Below are positions 1 to 8,475 of a DNA stretch of 64,000 nucleotides, in pieces. The stretch lies in NCBI GenBank assembly GCA_045047085.1, contig JASFYT010000031.1, positions 1 to 64,000 of the forward strand. The letters are read 5' to 3'. Made by a program: the position numbers and the translations under genes. The DNA is from GCA-2401155 sp045047085. GTDB lineage: Bacteria; Pseudomonadota; Alphaproteobacteria; Rhizobiales; Rhizobiaceae. Under the pieces are notes generated by a model. That model ran no database searches, was not told the DNA's origin, and saw nothing but the letters and a program-made list of their open reading frames with translations. Within the stretch, counting starts at the first letter, position 1, and the number at the start of each line of letters is the position of its first letter.

Positions 1-3000
1 ACTCCGCGCTCGGCCATGGTTACGCCGAACAGGCGGTTCATTCTGGCCATGGTGATTGGGTTGTGGGTAATGATGACGAATCTGGTGTCGGTGGCGCCTG
101 ACATTTCGTCCATCAAATTGCAGAAACGCTCAACGTTGTGATCGTCCAGCGGAGCATCGACCTCGTCCAATACACAGATTGGGGCCGGGTTGGTTAGGAA
201 TACGGCGAAGATCAGCGCCATGGCTGTGAGGGCTTGTTCTCCGCCGGATAATAAGGTCATGGTCTGGGGTTTTTTGCCCGGCGGGCGAGCCATAATTTCG
301 AGGCCAGCTTCCAGTGGATCGTCGGATTCAATCAATTGCAACTCCGCCGTGCCGCCGCCGAACAGGTGGGTGAACAGACGTTTGAATTGTTCGTTGACTT
401 CGTCAAAAGCCTCCAGCAAACGCACGCGACCTTCCTTGTTCAGGCTTTGAATTCCGAGGCGCAATTTGTGGATAGCTTCGATCAAATCGTCGCGTTCGCT
501 GACCAGATTATCGCGGCTTTCCTGAATTTCTTCCTGCTCGGTATCAGCACGTAAATTTACTGCGCCAAGGCGTTCGCGGTCGGATTTCAATTTTTCCAAC
601 TTATTTTCTGTCGGAACCATTTCAGGTAATTTGGCGTCGGCATCCAGTTCGGTGATTGCAAGCACATCGGCTGGATGACAATCAAGTTCCTCACGAATTC
701 GGGCTTCGATTTCGACACGGCGCTCTTGCGAAGAATCCACCCGCTCTTCTGTTCTGCCACGCTTCTCACGAGCTTCCGACAAAGCGGAAAGAGATGCATT
801 CGCGATGCGATCTGCATCTGCGAGGCCGCTCTCTGTTCGGGCAAGAATATCGGCGGCATCAGAACGTTTCATTTCCGCCTGTTCCACCTGACTGATCAAA
901 GCGATGCGTTTGCTTTCAAATTCCGCTGGTGCTTTTTCGATCTCGGCCAGATCTTCGCTTGATTTTGTGTGGCGCGCGCGCAGGGTTGCAGCCTGTTTTT
1001 TGGCGTTGGAGGCGCGGCTGTTCCAGTTATCACGCTCACCGATTATTGCCTGCAGGCGTCTGCCTCGTGCCTCTGCTTCACGCGAAAGGCCATCGGCATT
1101 GGCACGTGCTTCGGCAAGTTTTGCGCGGTCCTGCGCTAGCTTGGTACGTCTTCCGTCAAGTTCCGTGTTTAACGCCCCAAGATCAGGCACCGCCGCCAAA
1201 GCAGTTTCCGCTTCGACCAGCGAAACCTGCATCTCCTCAATATCGGCAGATAATCGGTTCTTAGCTTCTTCCAGCGCAGATTTACGGCTGGCAAACTGGC
1301 TCACTGCGCGTTCAGCTACTGCATGTTCTTCACGGGCAATACCTAATTCGCGTTGCACACCGCGCAGTGTTTCACGTGCTTGTTGTTGCTTGTCATTTGC
1401 TGATTGGGCATCCGCTTTTGCAGTTTCAAACGCAGCTTCAACGGAACGAAGGGCCGCAATTGCCAGATCAAACTCTTTATCGAGTTCAGCAAGACGATTT
1501 TTCTGGGCAAGGCGCTGGGCTGCGGGTGTCGGCGCTTCTGCACCGGCGGAATATCCATCCCAACGCCACAAATCTCCTTCGACTGAAACAAGTCTTTGCC
1601 CCGGTTTCAGCAGCTTTTGCAACGCATTGCCGCTTTCTTGTGTGGCTACTCCAATTTGGGCTAAGCGGCGTGCAAGCTCCGCAGGAGCGTCAACAAATGA
1701 TGCGAGCGGCGTTGCCCCATCAGGTAAAGCCTGATCGCCCTCACCTGCAATCAAGCCCCAATGAGCAGGAGCGGACGCATCTGTTGAAACGTCCAAATCT
1801 TCGCCAAGAGCGGCACCCAGGGCTGCCTCATAACCCGCTTCAACCTTGATTTTTTCAACGATAGCAGGGAACAAATCCTGCCCACCCTGATTGAGAATAT
1901 TGCGCAGGGTTCTGGCTTCGGTCTCCACTTCTTTCACCCGGGCCTGAGCTACGGTGAGCGGTTCGCGAGCGGACTGTTCGGCTTGTCTTTTTTCAACGAT
2001 CAGCGCTTCGGCTTGCTCCAACTGAGCTTCATGCGTTGCAAGGGCAGCCTCAAGCTTTTCCGCCGCTTCCTGCTTTTCCATTGGCCCGGCAAGGGCTGCG
2101 ATATCAGCTGTGATCTTGGTCAAATCATGCTCGACCTGCTGCATTTGGCTATCAAGACGCGATTTGCGCTCATTTGCCTGTTGCAGGGTTTTTACCAATT
2201 GGCTTTTGCGAGCATTTTGTTCGGCAAGATCGGCCGTTAAATCGGTGAACGCTTTTTCACTTTCGCCAAGTTGCAAAGTGGTTTGTTCCAGAACTTCCTT
2301 GGTCTTTTCCTCGGTCTCAGCGAGGTTGCGGCTCTGATTTTGTAATTCTGCTTCTTCAGCTTCGAGGCGTTCGAGAAAATCCGCGTTCTCGGAAATCATA
2401 CGTTCTTCTCGCTCGAGATCGCCATCAAGTTGCGTGATGCGGCCTTCAAGCTCTGCTTTACGCTCAGCGATACGTGCAATTTCTTCGTCAATCTGCTGAC
2501 GTGCGATGGTGAGGCGTTGTAAACCTGCGGCGGCGGCGGCCTCGTCGTCACGCAATTGCGGTAATTTATGAGCGATAACAGCCTGGGTGGTAGCGTCTTT
2601 ACCTTGCTTCTCGGCGGCACTTGCAACTGCGACTGTGGCTGCATTCAAAGCATTTTCCGCTTCGACTTCCACCTCTTTGGCACCGGCCCAGCGAAGATGG
2701 AAAAGAAGCGCTTCAGTCTTGCGAATATCACCAGAAAGATTGCGATAGCGAGCTGCTTGCCGCGCCTGTCGTTTGAGGCTGTCCAATTGGCTATCCAACT
2801 GGGTCACCACATCTTCCAGCCGTTCAAGGTTGGTTTCTGCGGCCCTGAGGCGTAATTCTGCTTCGTGACGACGTGAGTGAAGGCCGGAAATTCCCGCTGC
2901 CTCCTCAAGCAGTGCCCGCCTTGCCTGCGGTTTAGCGGAGATCAGTTCACCAATACGCCCTTGGCCGACCATGGAAGGCGAACGCGCGCCGGTGGAAGCA

Positions 3001-3398
3001 TCAGCAAAAAGCAGTTGTACATCCTTGGCGCGGACATCCTTGCCATTAATGCGATAAACAGAACCCGATTCACGCTCAATACGCCGCGAAACCTGTAATT
3101 CATCGGCATCGTTAAACTGGGCTGGAGCGGTTCTGTCGGTATTATCGAGAAAGAGTGTGACTTCAGCAGTGTTTCTGGACGGCCTGTTGCCGGAGCCAGA
3201 GAAAATCACGTCATCCATGCCGGAAGCGCGCATGTTTTTATATGAGTTTTCACCCATAACCCATCGCAAAGCTTCGACAAGATTGGACTTGCCGCAGCCA
3301 TTGGGACCGACGACGCCAGTCAAACCTCTTTCGATGTAGAATTCCGTCGGTTCGACAAAGGATTTGAAGCCAAGAACCCGAAGTTTGTTGAACTTCAT
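1..3398 (-). CDS. smc: Chromosome segregation protein SMC (3' end outside window)
   Basis: SMC is the ATPase core of the bacterial condensin that compacts and segregates the nucleoid, working with ScpA and ScpB. Reading the minus strand from the ATG at 3398 gives 1132 codons still open at the window edge, so only a short C-terminal tail is missing. The Walker A motif GPNGCGKS is at residues 31-38, the ABC signature LSGGE at 1050-1054 and the Walker B VLDEVD at about 1076-1081. Between them lie long heptad-rich coiled coils around a hinge at roughly residues 500-650. All catalytic motifs are intact. The gene lies downstream of the dsbA-like gene on the same strand, as in rhizobia, with a strong hairpin between them. 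Long open frames on the opposite strand are shadows of the coiled-coil codon bias. Confidence 0.97.
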   Translation of the reverse strand, partial: MKFNKLRVLGFKSFVEPTEFYIERGLTGVVGPNGCGKSNLVEALRWVMGENSYKNMRASGMDDVIFSGSGNRPSRNTAEVTLFLDNTDRTAPAQFNDADELQVSRRIERESGSVYRINGKDVRAKDVQLLFADASTGARSPSMVGQGRIGELISAKPQARRALLEEAAGISGLHSRRHEAELRLRAAETNLERLEDVVTQLDSQLDSLKRQARQAARYRNLSGDIRKTEALLFHLRWAGAKEVEVEAENALNAATVAVASAAEKQGKDATTQAVIAHKLPQLRDDEAAAAAGLQRLTIARQQIDEEIARIAERKAELEGRITQLDGDLEREERMISENADFLERLEAEEAELQNQSRNLAETEEKTKEVLEQTTLQLGESEKAFTDLTADLAEQNARKSQLVKTLQQANERKSRLDSQMQQVEHDLTKITADIAALAGPMEKQEAAEKLEAALATHEAQLEQAEALIVEKRQAEQSAREPLTVAQARVKEVETEARTLRNILNQGGQDLFPAIVEKIKVEAGYEAALGAALGEDLDVSTDASAPAHWGLIAGEGDQALPDGATPLASFVDAPAELARRLAQIGVATQESGNALQKLLKPGQRLVSVEGDLWRWDGYSAGAEAPTPAAQRLAQKNRLAELDKEFDLAIAALRSVEAAFETAKADAQSANDKQQQARETLRGVQRELGIAREEHAVAERAVSQFASRKSALEEAKNRLSADIEEMQVSLVEAETALAAVPDLGALNTELDGRRTKLAQDRAKLAEARANADGLSREAEARGRRLQAIIGERDNWNSRASNAKKQAATLRARHTKSSEDLAEIEKAPAEFESKRIALISQVEQAEMKRSDAADILARTESGLADADRIANASLSALSEAREKRGRTEERVDSSQERRVEIEARIREELDCHPADVLAITELDADAKLPEMVPTENKLEKLKSDRERLGAVNLRADTEQEEIQESRDNLVSERDDLIEAIHKLRLGIQSLNKEGRVRLLEAFDEVNEQFKRLFTHLFGGGTAELQLIESDDPLEAGLEIMARPPGKKPQTMTLLSGGEQALTAMALIFAVFLTNPAPICVLDEVDAPLDDHNVERFCNLMDEMSGATDTRFVIITHNPITMARMNRLFGVTMAERG

Positions 3399-3428
3399 GG
3401 GGCAATTACCCCATTTAGGAAGGCAGCG

Positions 3429-3463
3429 TTAGGCACGCAAGCGAAGACCCCATGCGTGCCTAA
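3429..3463 (-). terminator. Perfect 11-bp hairpin between dsbA-like gene and smc
   Basis: The arms TTAGGCACGCA (3429-3439) and TGCGTGCCTAA (3453-3463) are perfectly complementary around a 13-nt loop. The hairpin begins 4 nt after the dsbA-like stop on the minus strand. There is no U-run after it in that direction, so it may be a rho-dependent terminator or an mRNA-stabilising stem rather than a classical intrinsic terminator. Confidence 0.5.
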
Positions 3464-3467
3464 AACA

Positions 3468-4100
3468 CTACATAGCAGCTTCGATTGCCTTTGACATGCC
3501 CTCGACTGTATAAGCGCCTTCAAATTTCTCACCATTGATGAAGAACATAGGAGTGGCATTCACTCCATAGTCCTTTGCCGCTTTCTTTTGAACTGCCATC
3601 ACACTGTCTAGAACCTTCTGGTTTTTCAAGCATGCTTCGAAGGACTCTTGTGTAAAACCTGCCAGTTTTGCAATATTTTGTAGTGGAGGCACAGGATCTT
3701 GCGCACGAACCCACTTTGACTGTTGTTTGAACAACACATCAATCATTGGGAAATACATGCCTTCAGGTGCACAACGGGCCAACATAAAGGCCGCTGTTGC
3801 TCTTGGATCAAACGGAAATTCACGGAAAATCAAACGGGCCTTGCCCGTATCGATGAATTTTTTCTCCAGCTCCGGCAAAACTTTCTCATGGAAACTCGCA
3901 CAGTGGGGACACGTCATAGATGCGTATTCGATGATCGTGACGGGAGCATCTTCCTTGCCGATAAACTTATCGCCCATAGGGCCGGCCTCTGAAAGGGTGG
4001 AAAGATCTTCTGCAAATGCAGGATTTGGCAAACCACCCGCAGCCAAAGCAAGGCCAGTGGCACCAGAGAGTTCAAGAATTCGGCGTCTGTTTATTAGCAT
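3468..4100 (-). CDS. DsbA-family thiol:disulfide oxidoreductase (secreted)
   Basis: A 210-residue thioredoxin-fold protein expected to introduce or shuffle disulfides in periplasmic proteins. The active site CPHC is at residues 64-67 within SMTCPHC, and the cis-proline loop NATPMF places Pro184 beside it. The N-terminus (NRRRILELSG followed by an alanine/leucine-rich stretch ending AFA near residue 30) looks like a twin-arginine signal peptide. The family is the DsbA/Com1-like group common in alphaproteobacteria. Its neighbours smc, DUF721 and mutY match the order seen in rhizobial genomes. The ATG at 4100 is the only start that retains the signal peptide. No DsbB partner is visible in this window. 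Confidence 0.92.
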   Translation of the reverse strand: MLINRRRILELSGATGLALAAGGLPNPAFAEDLSTLSEAGPMGDKFIGKEDAPVTIIEYASMTCPHCASFHEKVLPELEKKFIDTGKARLIFREFPFDPRATAAFMLARCAPEGMYFPMIDVLFKQQSKWVRAQDPVPPLQNIAKLAGFTQESFEACLKNQKVLDSVMAVQKKAAKDYGVNATPMFFINGEKFEGAYTVEGMSKAIEAAM

Positions 4101-4255
4101 ATTGCGTCCTGTCGATTAAAAAAGCTTCGGGCGTGAAAATATTTACCCGTTGTTATAACATAATGCAGAAAAACGCGACTGAAATGGGACAAAATCGTAA
4201 TCTTCATAAATTTTGCGTGATATGATTTTGTTGGTTGTTTACTCTCACGGCGTAT

Positions 4256-4298
4256 CCAAGCTGTGCTTGGGCCTGCGAGACGCGGCGCATTAGCGCCG
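4256..4298. repeat. Pair of adjacent palindromic hairpins in intergenic region
   Basis: Two perfect small hairpins sit side by side between dsbA and DUF721: CCAAGC-TGT-GCTTGG (4256-4270) and CGGCGC-ATTA-GCGCCG (4283-4298). The surrounding stretch 4250-4345 is more GC-rich than the AT-rich dsbA upstream region next to it and encodes nothing I can support. It could be a dispersed intergenic repeat element or a terminator region for DUF721. I saw no second copy in this window. Confidence 0.4.
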
Positions 4299-4352
4299 GG
4301 TTCCCATGCTCGCCCTTTGGGCTCTCATTCATTTCTCTTGCGTGGGCGGCGG

Positions 4353-4979
4353 CTAGATTTGGTCTTCATCGCGTTGGCGGAGGATGATACCTTTGCCCAG
4401 TTTAGTTAGTTTTTGGCGCAATTCTTCGTCTTCGACGTCGCCGACCATTTCGGCAAGCTTTTGCTTTTCGTCTTTGTTCAGTTCTTTTGACGCCTCACTG
4501 GCATTTTGTGGGGAATAATTCGCTACCGGCTTTTGCTGAATTTTTATGCGGCCGATCGCGTTAAATCCGAAAAATGTATTTACCCGTTCAATAATTGCAT
4601 CAGTTTCATGCTGGAAGAAAATTGCCTGCGCGCCGTCGCAAGCCACCACCAGCGTTGCAGGTTGAAATGGATCATCATCATGAGCACGGCGCGGCCATAG
4701 AATTTTTTCGGGGCGTGAATGCTTGCCTAACTGACCGCCGATGATATCTGCCCACGCATTCATCAGATTGAGGGTCATGCCTGCACGTTTGGCGATGATT
4801 GGTTCTAAAATCCCGCCTACCAGTTCGCTCATAGACTTTGCACGCTGATTATTCCGCTTCAGCTTTTTAATCTTTTTAGCCTTTTTGACCTGTGGCTTTT
4901 TATCTGCGGACTGGTTCAACGGATTTGGCTTCGCTATTATTGGGATTCGATTTCTCGTTTTCAGGTGCCATTCTAACAT
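4353..4979 (-). CDS. DUF721 (DciA-like) domain protein
   Basis: A roughly 208-residue protein of the DUF721 family, whose better-studied member DciA loads replicative helicase in many bacteria. That role is inferred for this alphaproteobacterial branch and not shown here. The recognisable core starts at SELVGGILEP and runs through HSRPEKILWPRR and HETDAIIERVNTFFGF. It is preceded by a very basic linker (repeated KK/KKL) and followed by an acidic/lysine-rich C-terminus. The start is uncertain. The ATG at 4979 includes the basic tail and abuts the mutY start head to head, while the ATG at 4832 (MSELVGG) would give a shorter core-only protein. Located between dsbA and mutY as in related genomes. 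Confidence 0.85.
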   Translation of the reverse strand: MLEWHLKTRNRIPIIAKPNPLNQSADKKPQVKKAKKIKKLKRNNQRAKSMSELVGGILEPIIAKRAGMTLNLMNAWADIIGGQLGKHSRPEKILWPRRAHDDDPFQPATLVVACDGAQAIFFQHETDAIIERVNTFFGFNAIGRIKIQQKPVANYSPQNASEASKELNKDEKQKLAEMVGDVEDEELRQKLTKLGKGIILRQRDEDQI

Positions 4980-6037
4980 TGACTGACCGAATTTCAATTG
5001 ATCTGCTGAACTGGTACGATATCAATGCGCGAAAGCTGCCTTGGCGTATCCCGCCTGACGATGGCAAAGCCGGCGTGATTGCCGATCCATATGATGTGTG
5101 GCTGTCGGAAATCATGTTGCAGCAGACCCAAGTTGTGACGGTGCAGGCCTATTTTATAAAATTCCTCGATAAATGGCCTGATGTAACGGCGCTGGCCAAT
5201 GCAGAAACAGAAGATGTGATGAAAGCATGGGCCGGCCTTGGCTATTATTCCCGCGCCAGAAATCTAAAGCGCTGCGCCGAGATTGTGGCTTTTGAATTGG
5301 ACGGCAAATTTCCAAACGATATCAACGAGCTCAAAGCCCTGCCCGGCATTGGCGACTATACCAGTGCTGCAATCTCAGCCATTGCTTTTGGGGAAGAAAC
5401 CGCTGTGGTCGACGGCAATGTGGAACGGGTGTTTGCTCGTTTATTCAGAATTTCCGAACCGCTACCCGCTGCAAAAATACCGATCCATAAACATGTTGAA
5501 GCCCACTTCAGTTTGGTCCGTCCCGGAGATTTTGCGCAAGCCTGCATGGATTTGGGTGCAACAATATGTACGCCCAAAAAACCAAATTGTCTCATCTGTC
5601 CATTGGTGGATTTATGCGCTGCAAGAGCCGAAGGCGACATGGAGCGTTACCCCATCCGCCCGCCAAAACGTCAAAAGCCCACCCGCAAAGGTGCAGCCTT
5701 CGTAATCCAGCGCCTAGACGGAGCAATCTTCCTGCAAAAACGTCCGGATAGCGGTCTGTTGGGCGGCATGAGCGTTGTGCCAACCACCGACTGGAATTCC
5801 AATCAGGATGGAAAAACAGGGTGTGACGCTGCCCCTTTAAAACTGAACTGGGTCAATAAAGGAGAAATCCGTCATACATTCACGCATTTTCATTTGGTCT
5901 TGGAGGTATGGATTGGGGAAGCAGAAAGCGGAATGGAAGATGGCTGGTGGTCGGGTCGGGATGAACTAGCCGGTGAGGCCCTGCCTGGACTGATGATGAA
6001 GGTTTTGGAACAGGCCTTGCCGGGATGTACCAAATAA
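4979..6037 (+). CDS. mutY: A/G-specific adenine glycosylase MutY
   Basis: MutY removes adenine mispaired with 8-oxoguanine during base excision repair. From the TTG at 4979 the product is 352 residues, the usual length. It shows the LLNWYD..RKLPWR N-terminal signature, EIMLQQTQV (catalytic Glu), the helix-hairpin-helix LPGIGDYTSAAI near residue 121, catalytic Asp145 in VDGNVERV, and four cluster cysteines (C-x6-C-x2-C-x5-C). A NUDIX-like C-terminal domain recognising 8-oxoG follows (GEIRHTFTHFHL). An upstream GTG at 4892 would add 29 residues with no family resemblance and no visible ribosome site, so the TTG is preferred. The gene is divergent from DUF721 and convergent with ccrM across a bidirectional terminator. 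Confidence 0.95.
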   Translation: MTDRISIDLLNWYDINARKLPWRIPPDDGKAGVIADPYDVWLSEIMLQQTQVVTVQAYFIKFLDKWPDVTALANAETEDVMKAWAGLGYYSRARNLKRCAEIVAFELDGKFPNDINELKALPGIGDYTSAAISAIAFGEETAVVDGNVERVFARLFRISEPLPAAKIPIHKHVEAHFSLVRPGDFAQACMDLGATICTPKKPNCLICPLVDLCAARAEGDMERYPIRPPKRQKPTRKGAAFVIQRLDGAIFLQKRPDSGLLGGMSVVPTTDWNSNQDGKTGCDAAPLKLNWVNKGEIRHTFTHFHLVLEVWIGEAESGMEDGWWSGRDELAGEALPGLMMKVLEQALPGCTK

Positions 6038-6075
6038 AAAGGGAGCAACGTGTATCATCGTTACTCCCCTTTTTT
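6036..6075. terminator. Bidirectional intrinsic terminator between mutY and ccrM
   Basis: A near-perfect hairpin (AAAAAGGGAGCAACG pairing with CGTTACTCCCCTTTTT, one bulge and one mismatch) has an A-run on the left and T6 at 6070-6075 on the right. It sits between convergent genes and can serve both strands. Confidence 0.85.
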
Positions 6076-6108
6076 GTGCCTTGGTTCACGGCATAATTTT
6101 TTAAATTG

Positions 6109-7251
6109 TCAGGCTCCGGCTGATAGCACTTCGCTTCTGTAGGCTTTTCTTAGTTCGTCTATGACGACCAGTTTATCATCCTGTTCGAAGTGCCAGAAGG
6201 TCCAGCCATTGCAGGCGTCCAGTTCTTGTACCTTGGCGCCCATGCGGTGGATGGAGGCGCTTTCGCCGTCTTTTTCCAGAGAGCCGTCCAGTCGGACAAC
6301 TGCTTTCCAGCGTTTTTTTGTGTCCGTCAACTCGGTGCCGGGTTTTAGATATCCGCTCTCAATCAAAGCGCCGAAGGGTACTTTTGGTTCTGCTCGCTTG
6401 CCGGTGGTGACTTTCAGCACGGGGGCTGAATTCACTTCTACTGCGGCGATCCGCGCGGTGGCTACTTTGATATATTTGTCTTCGCGCTCGATGCCTACGA
6501 AATTACGACCGAGGCGTTTTGCAACAGCGCCTGTGGTGCCTGAACCAAAGAATGGATCGAGTACAATATCGCCCGGCTTAGTGGATGCCATCAATACGCG
6601 ATGTAACAGGGATTCCGGTTTTTGGGTCGGATGGGCTTTTTTGCCGTCTTCATTCTTTAGTCGCTCGCCGCCATTGCAGATGGGGAACAACCAGTCGGAT
6701 CGCATTTGTACTTCGTCATTGGCCATTTTCATGGCGTCGTAATTGAAGGTATATTTCTTTGCATCCTGACTGAGCGATGCCCAGATCATGGTTTCGTGGG
6801 CATTGGTGAAACGCCGTCCACGGAAATTTGGCATCGGGTTGGATTTACGCCAGATGATGTCGTTCAATATCCAGTAGTTCAGGTTTTGCAGCGCATTTCC
6901 GACCCGGAAAATATTGTGATAGGAGCCAATGACCCAAATGGTGCCATTTGGTTTCAAGACACGGCGCGCGGCCAATAGCCATGCTCGGGTGAAATTGTCA
7001 TAAGCTTCAAATGTTGAGAACTGGTCCCATGCATCATCCACGGCATCAACCTTGGACTGGTCCGGGCGATGTAGATCGCCTTCCAACTGAAGGTTATATG
7101 GAGGATCAGCAAAAATGACGTCGATAGAATTCTCCGGCAGCTTTTCCATCGCGGAAACGCAATTGCCTTTGATAATTGAATTCAGCCAATTTGGGGATTG
7201 GGAAGCAACTTCTACTTCAGGGTTGATTTCTGCCAGACTCAATACACTCAT
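6109..7251 (-). CDS. ccrM: Cell-cycle regulated GANTC adenine-N6 methyltransferase CcrM
   Basis: CcrM methylates the adenine of GANTC after replication and couples gene expression to the alphaproteobacterial cell cycle. The 380-residue protein has the beta-class order: DPPY at residues 49-52 first, then the SAM-binding DPFFGSGTTG at about 232-241. The target-recognition region lies between (WRKSNPMPNFRGRRF, HPTQKPE). The C-terminal 110 residues (from roughly 270, including DGSLEKDG and NGWTFWHFE) form the RAMA-like DNA-recognition domain characteristic of CcrM and absent from typical restriction methylases. There is no neighbouring restriction enzyme, consistent with an orphan regulatory methylase. 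A CtrA-like box and a GANTC site lie around its 5' end. Confidence 0.97.
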   Translation of the reverse strand: MSVLSLAEINPEVEVASQSPNWLNSIIKGNCVSAMEKLPENSIDVIFADPPYNLQLEGDLHRPDQSKVDAVDDAWDQFSTFEAYDNFTRAWLLAARRVLKPNGTIWVIGSYHNIFRVGNALQNLNYWILNDIIWRKSNPMPNFRGRRFTNAHETMIWASLSQDAKKYTFNYDAMKMANDEVQMRSDWLFPICNGGERLKNEDGKKAHPTQKPESLLHRVLMASTKPGDIVLDPFFGSGTTGAVAKRLGRNFVGIEREDKYIKVATARIAAVEVNSAPVLKVTTGKRAEPKVPFGALIESGYLKPGTELTDTKKRWKAVVRLDGSLEKDGESASIHRMGAKVQELDACNGWTFWHFEQDDKLVVIDELRKAYRSEVLSAGA

Positions 7252-7303
7252 GGAGCACCATTTTTACGCGTTACAATACTGGCGACATGGTTACCGAACA
7301 GAG

Positions 7304-7318
7304 TAAATAAACCATTAA
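7304..7318 (-). promoter_or_regulatory. CtrA-like box upstream of ccrM
   Basis: Read on the minus strand, the sequence is TTAA-N7-TTTA, one mismatch from the CtrA full-site consensus TTAA-N7-TTAA. It is 53-67 nt upstream of the ccrM ATG. CtrA activation of ccrM is established in Caulobacter; binding here is inference. Confidence 0.45.
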
Positions 7319-7424
7319 AGGAAAAATATTTTTCAATTCCGGCGATGGTAGTGGCTCTATTAAATGGATATGCTATGGCTCTTCTTTCACAAATCTTTGT
7401 TCATAAACCATAGGATTATCCTGC

Positions 7425-8117
7425 ATGTCAGAAATCAAACTTGTCATATTCGATTGCGATGGAGTGCTTGTCGATTCTGAAGTTATTGCTTCAAAAATTG
7501 AGGCCGAAACCTATCGTGGTCTTGGTTATGAGATTGAGAATGAAGAATTTGCAATTCGCTTTGCTGGCAGTTCCAGCGCCGATATTCGTGCTGCAATTGA
7601 AAAAGAACTGGATTTTTCATTTCCCGACGAGGTGATTGCTGGCATATCAGGAAAAATTGATGAAGCAGTTCGCAATGAGGTGAAAATTATTCCCGGTGCT
7701 GATGATATGTTGGATATGTTTGATCAACCTCGCTGCATTTGTTCCAATTCGCCTGCCAATCGGCTGAAAGATATGCTTAGCAAGGTGAAGCTCTATGATC
7801 GATTCAGGCCCTATATTTTCTCGGCAAAGGATTTTGATCCGCCAGCGAATAAGCCAAAGCCCGATGTTTTTCTCAAAGCTTTGTCCGAATTTGAGGTAAA
7901 ACCTGAAGAAGCTATTGTTGTGGAGGATTCTTCCCACGGCATTACGGCTGCAAGGGCTGCAGGTATTCGCGTCATTGGTTTTACAGGTGGTTCTCACACA
8001 TGGCATGGGCACGCAGATACTTTGACGGATGCCGGTGCTGAAACTGTGATCAAAAATTTTCGCGACTTACCAGCCCTGATCGAAGCATTCGGTCATTGGA
8101 GCGGGGAACATGCATGA
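7425..8117 (+). CDS. HAD-superfamily phosphatase (beta-phosphoglucomutase/GPH-like)
   Basis: A 230-residue haloacid-dehalogenase-like hydrolase. Motif I DCDGVLVDSE places the nucleophile Asp10 and acid/base Asp12. Motif II is CSNSP, the motif III lysine is in the ANKPKPDVF segment, and motif IV is VVEDSSHGITAA. The helical cap between motifs I and II fits subclass I, as in phosphoglycolate phosphatases and beta-phosphoglucomutases, so the substrate is probably a small phosphorylated metabolite but cannot be assigned. The start has AGGATT upstream of the ATG at 7425. The stop codon overlaps the next gene as ATGA, implying translational coupling. Confidence 0.9.
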   Translation: MSEIKLVIFDCDGVLVDSEVIASKIEAETYRGLGYEIENEEFAIRFAGSSSADIRAAIEKELDFSFPDEVIAGISGKIDEAVRNEVKIIPGADDMLDMFDQPRCICSNSPANRLKDMLSKVKLYDRFRPYIFSAKDFDPPANKPKPDVFLKALSEFEVKPEEAIVVEDSSHGITAARAAGIRVIGFTGGSHTWHGHADTLTDAGAETVIKNFRDLPALIEAFGHWSGEHA

Positions 8118-8470
8118 CCCGCGATGAATTCGATACCTATTGCGGTAGTTTGAAAGCGGCTACCCACGTTATCCAATGGGGCAATGCATCGGTATGGAAA
8201 ATCGGTGGAAAAATATTTGCCATTTATCCCAAATGGGGCAAGGGCGAGCATGAGAAACTTAGTTTCAAATGCTCGGATCTCACCTATACGATTTTATGCG
8301 AACAGCCAAATATCATTCCGGCACCATATCTTGCGCGCGCAAAATGGGTGCAGATTGATGCGGAAAAGGCCATGAGTGACGCAGCGATTGAAGAATATAT
8401 TAGTGCAGCCTACACGATAATCATGGGTAAATTGACCAAGACGCTTCGCAAAGAATTGGGACTTACCTAG
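8114..8470 (+). CDS. MmcQ/YjbR family protein
   Basis: A 118-residue protein of the MmcQ/YjbR family (CyaY-like fold, often described as DNA-binding-like; function unknown). Typical family features are the early MTRDEFDTYCGSL segment, the central VWKIGGKIFAIY strand pair, KLSFKCSD, and WVQIDAEKAMSDAAIEEYI followed by a C-terminal helical region. The chosen ATG at 8114 overlaps the HAD stop (ATGA) and has GGAGCGGGG upstream. A TTG six codons earlier is less likely. Co-translation with the HAD phosphatase suggests a shared but unidentified role. Confidence 0.88.
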   Translation: MTRDEFDTYCGSLKAATHVIQWGNASVWKIGGKIFAIYPKWGKGEHEKLSFKCSDLTYTILCEQPNIIPAPYLARAKWVQIDAEKAMSDAAIEEYISAAYTIIMGKLTKTLRKELGLT

Positions 8471-8475
8471 AACCG

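Noticed and set aside
904..1734. Long plus-strand open frame of 276 codons inside smc
   Set aside because: It is antisense to the coiled-coil part of smc, is rich in Ser/Arg/Ala typical of reverse-complemented Glu/Ala/Lys codons, and has no recognisable domain or ribosome site.
6109..7251. CcrM as part of a restriction-modification or phage-defence system
   Set aside because: No endonuclease or helicase neighbour, and the RAMA-like C-terminal domain and genomic context match the orphan cell-cycle methylase.
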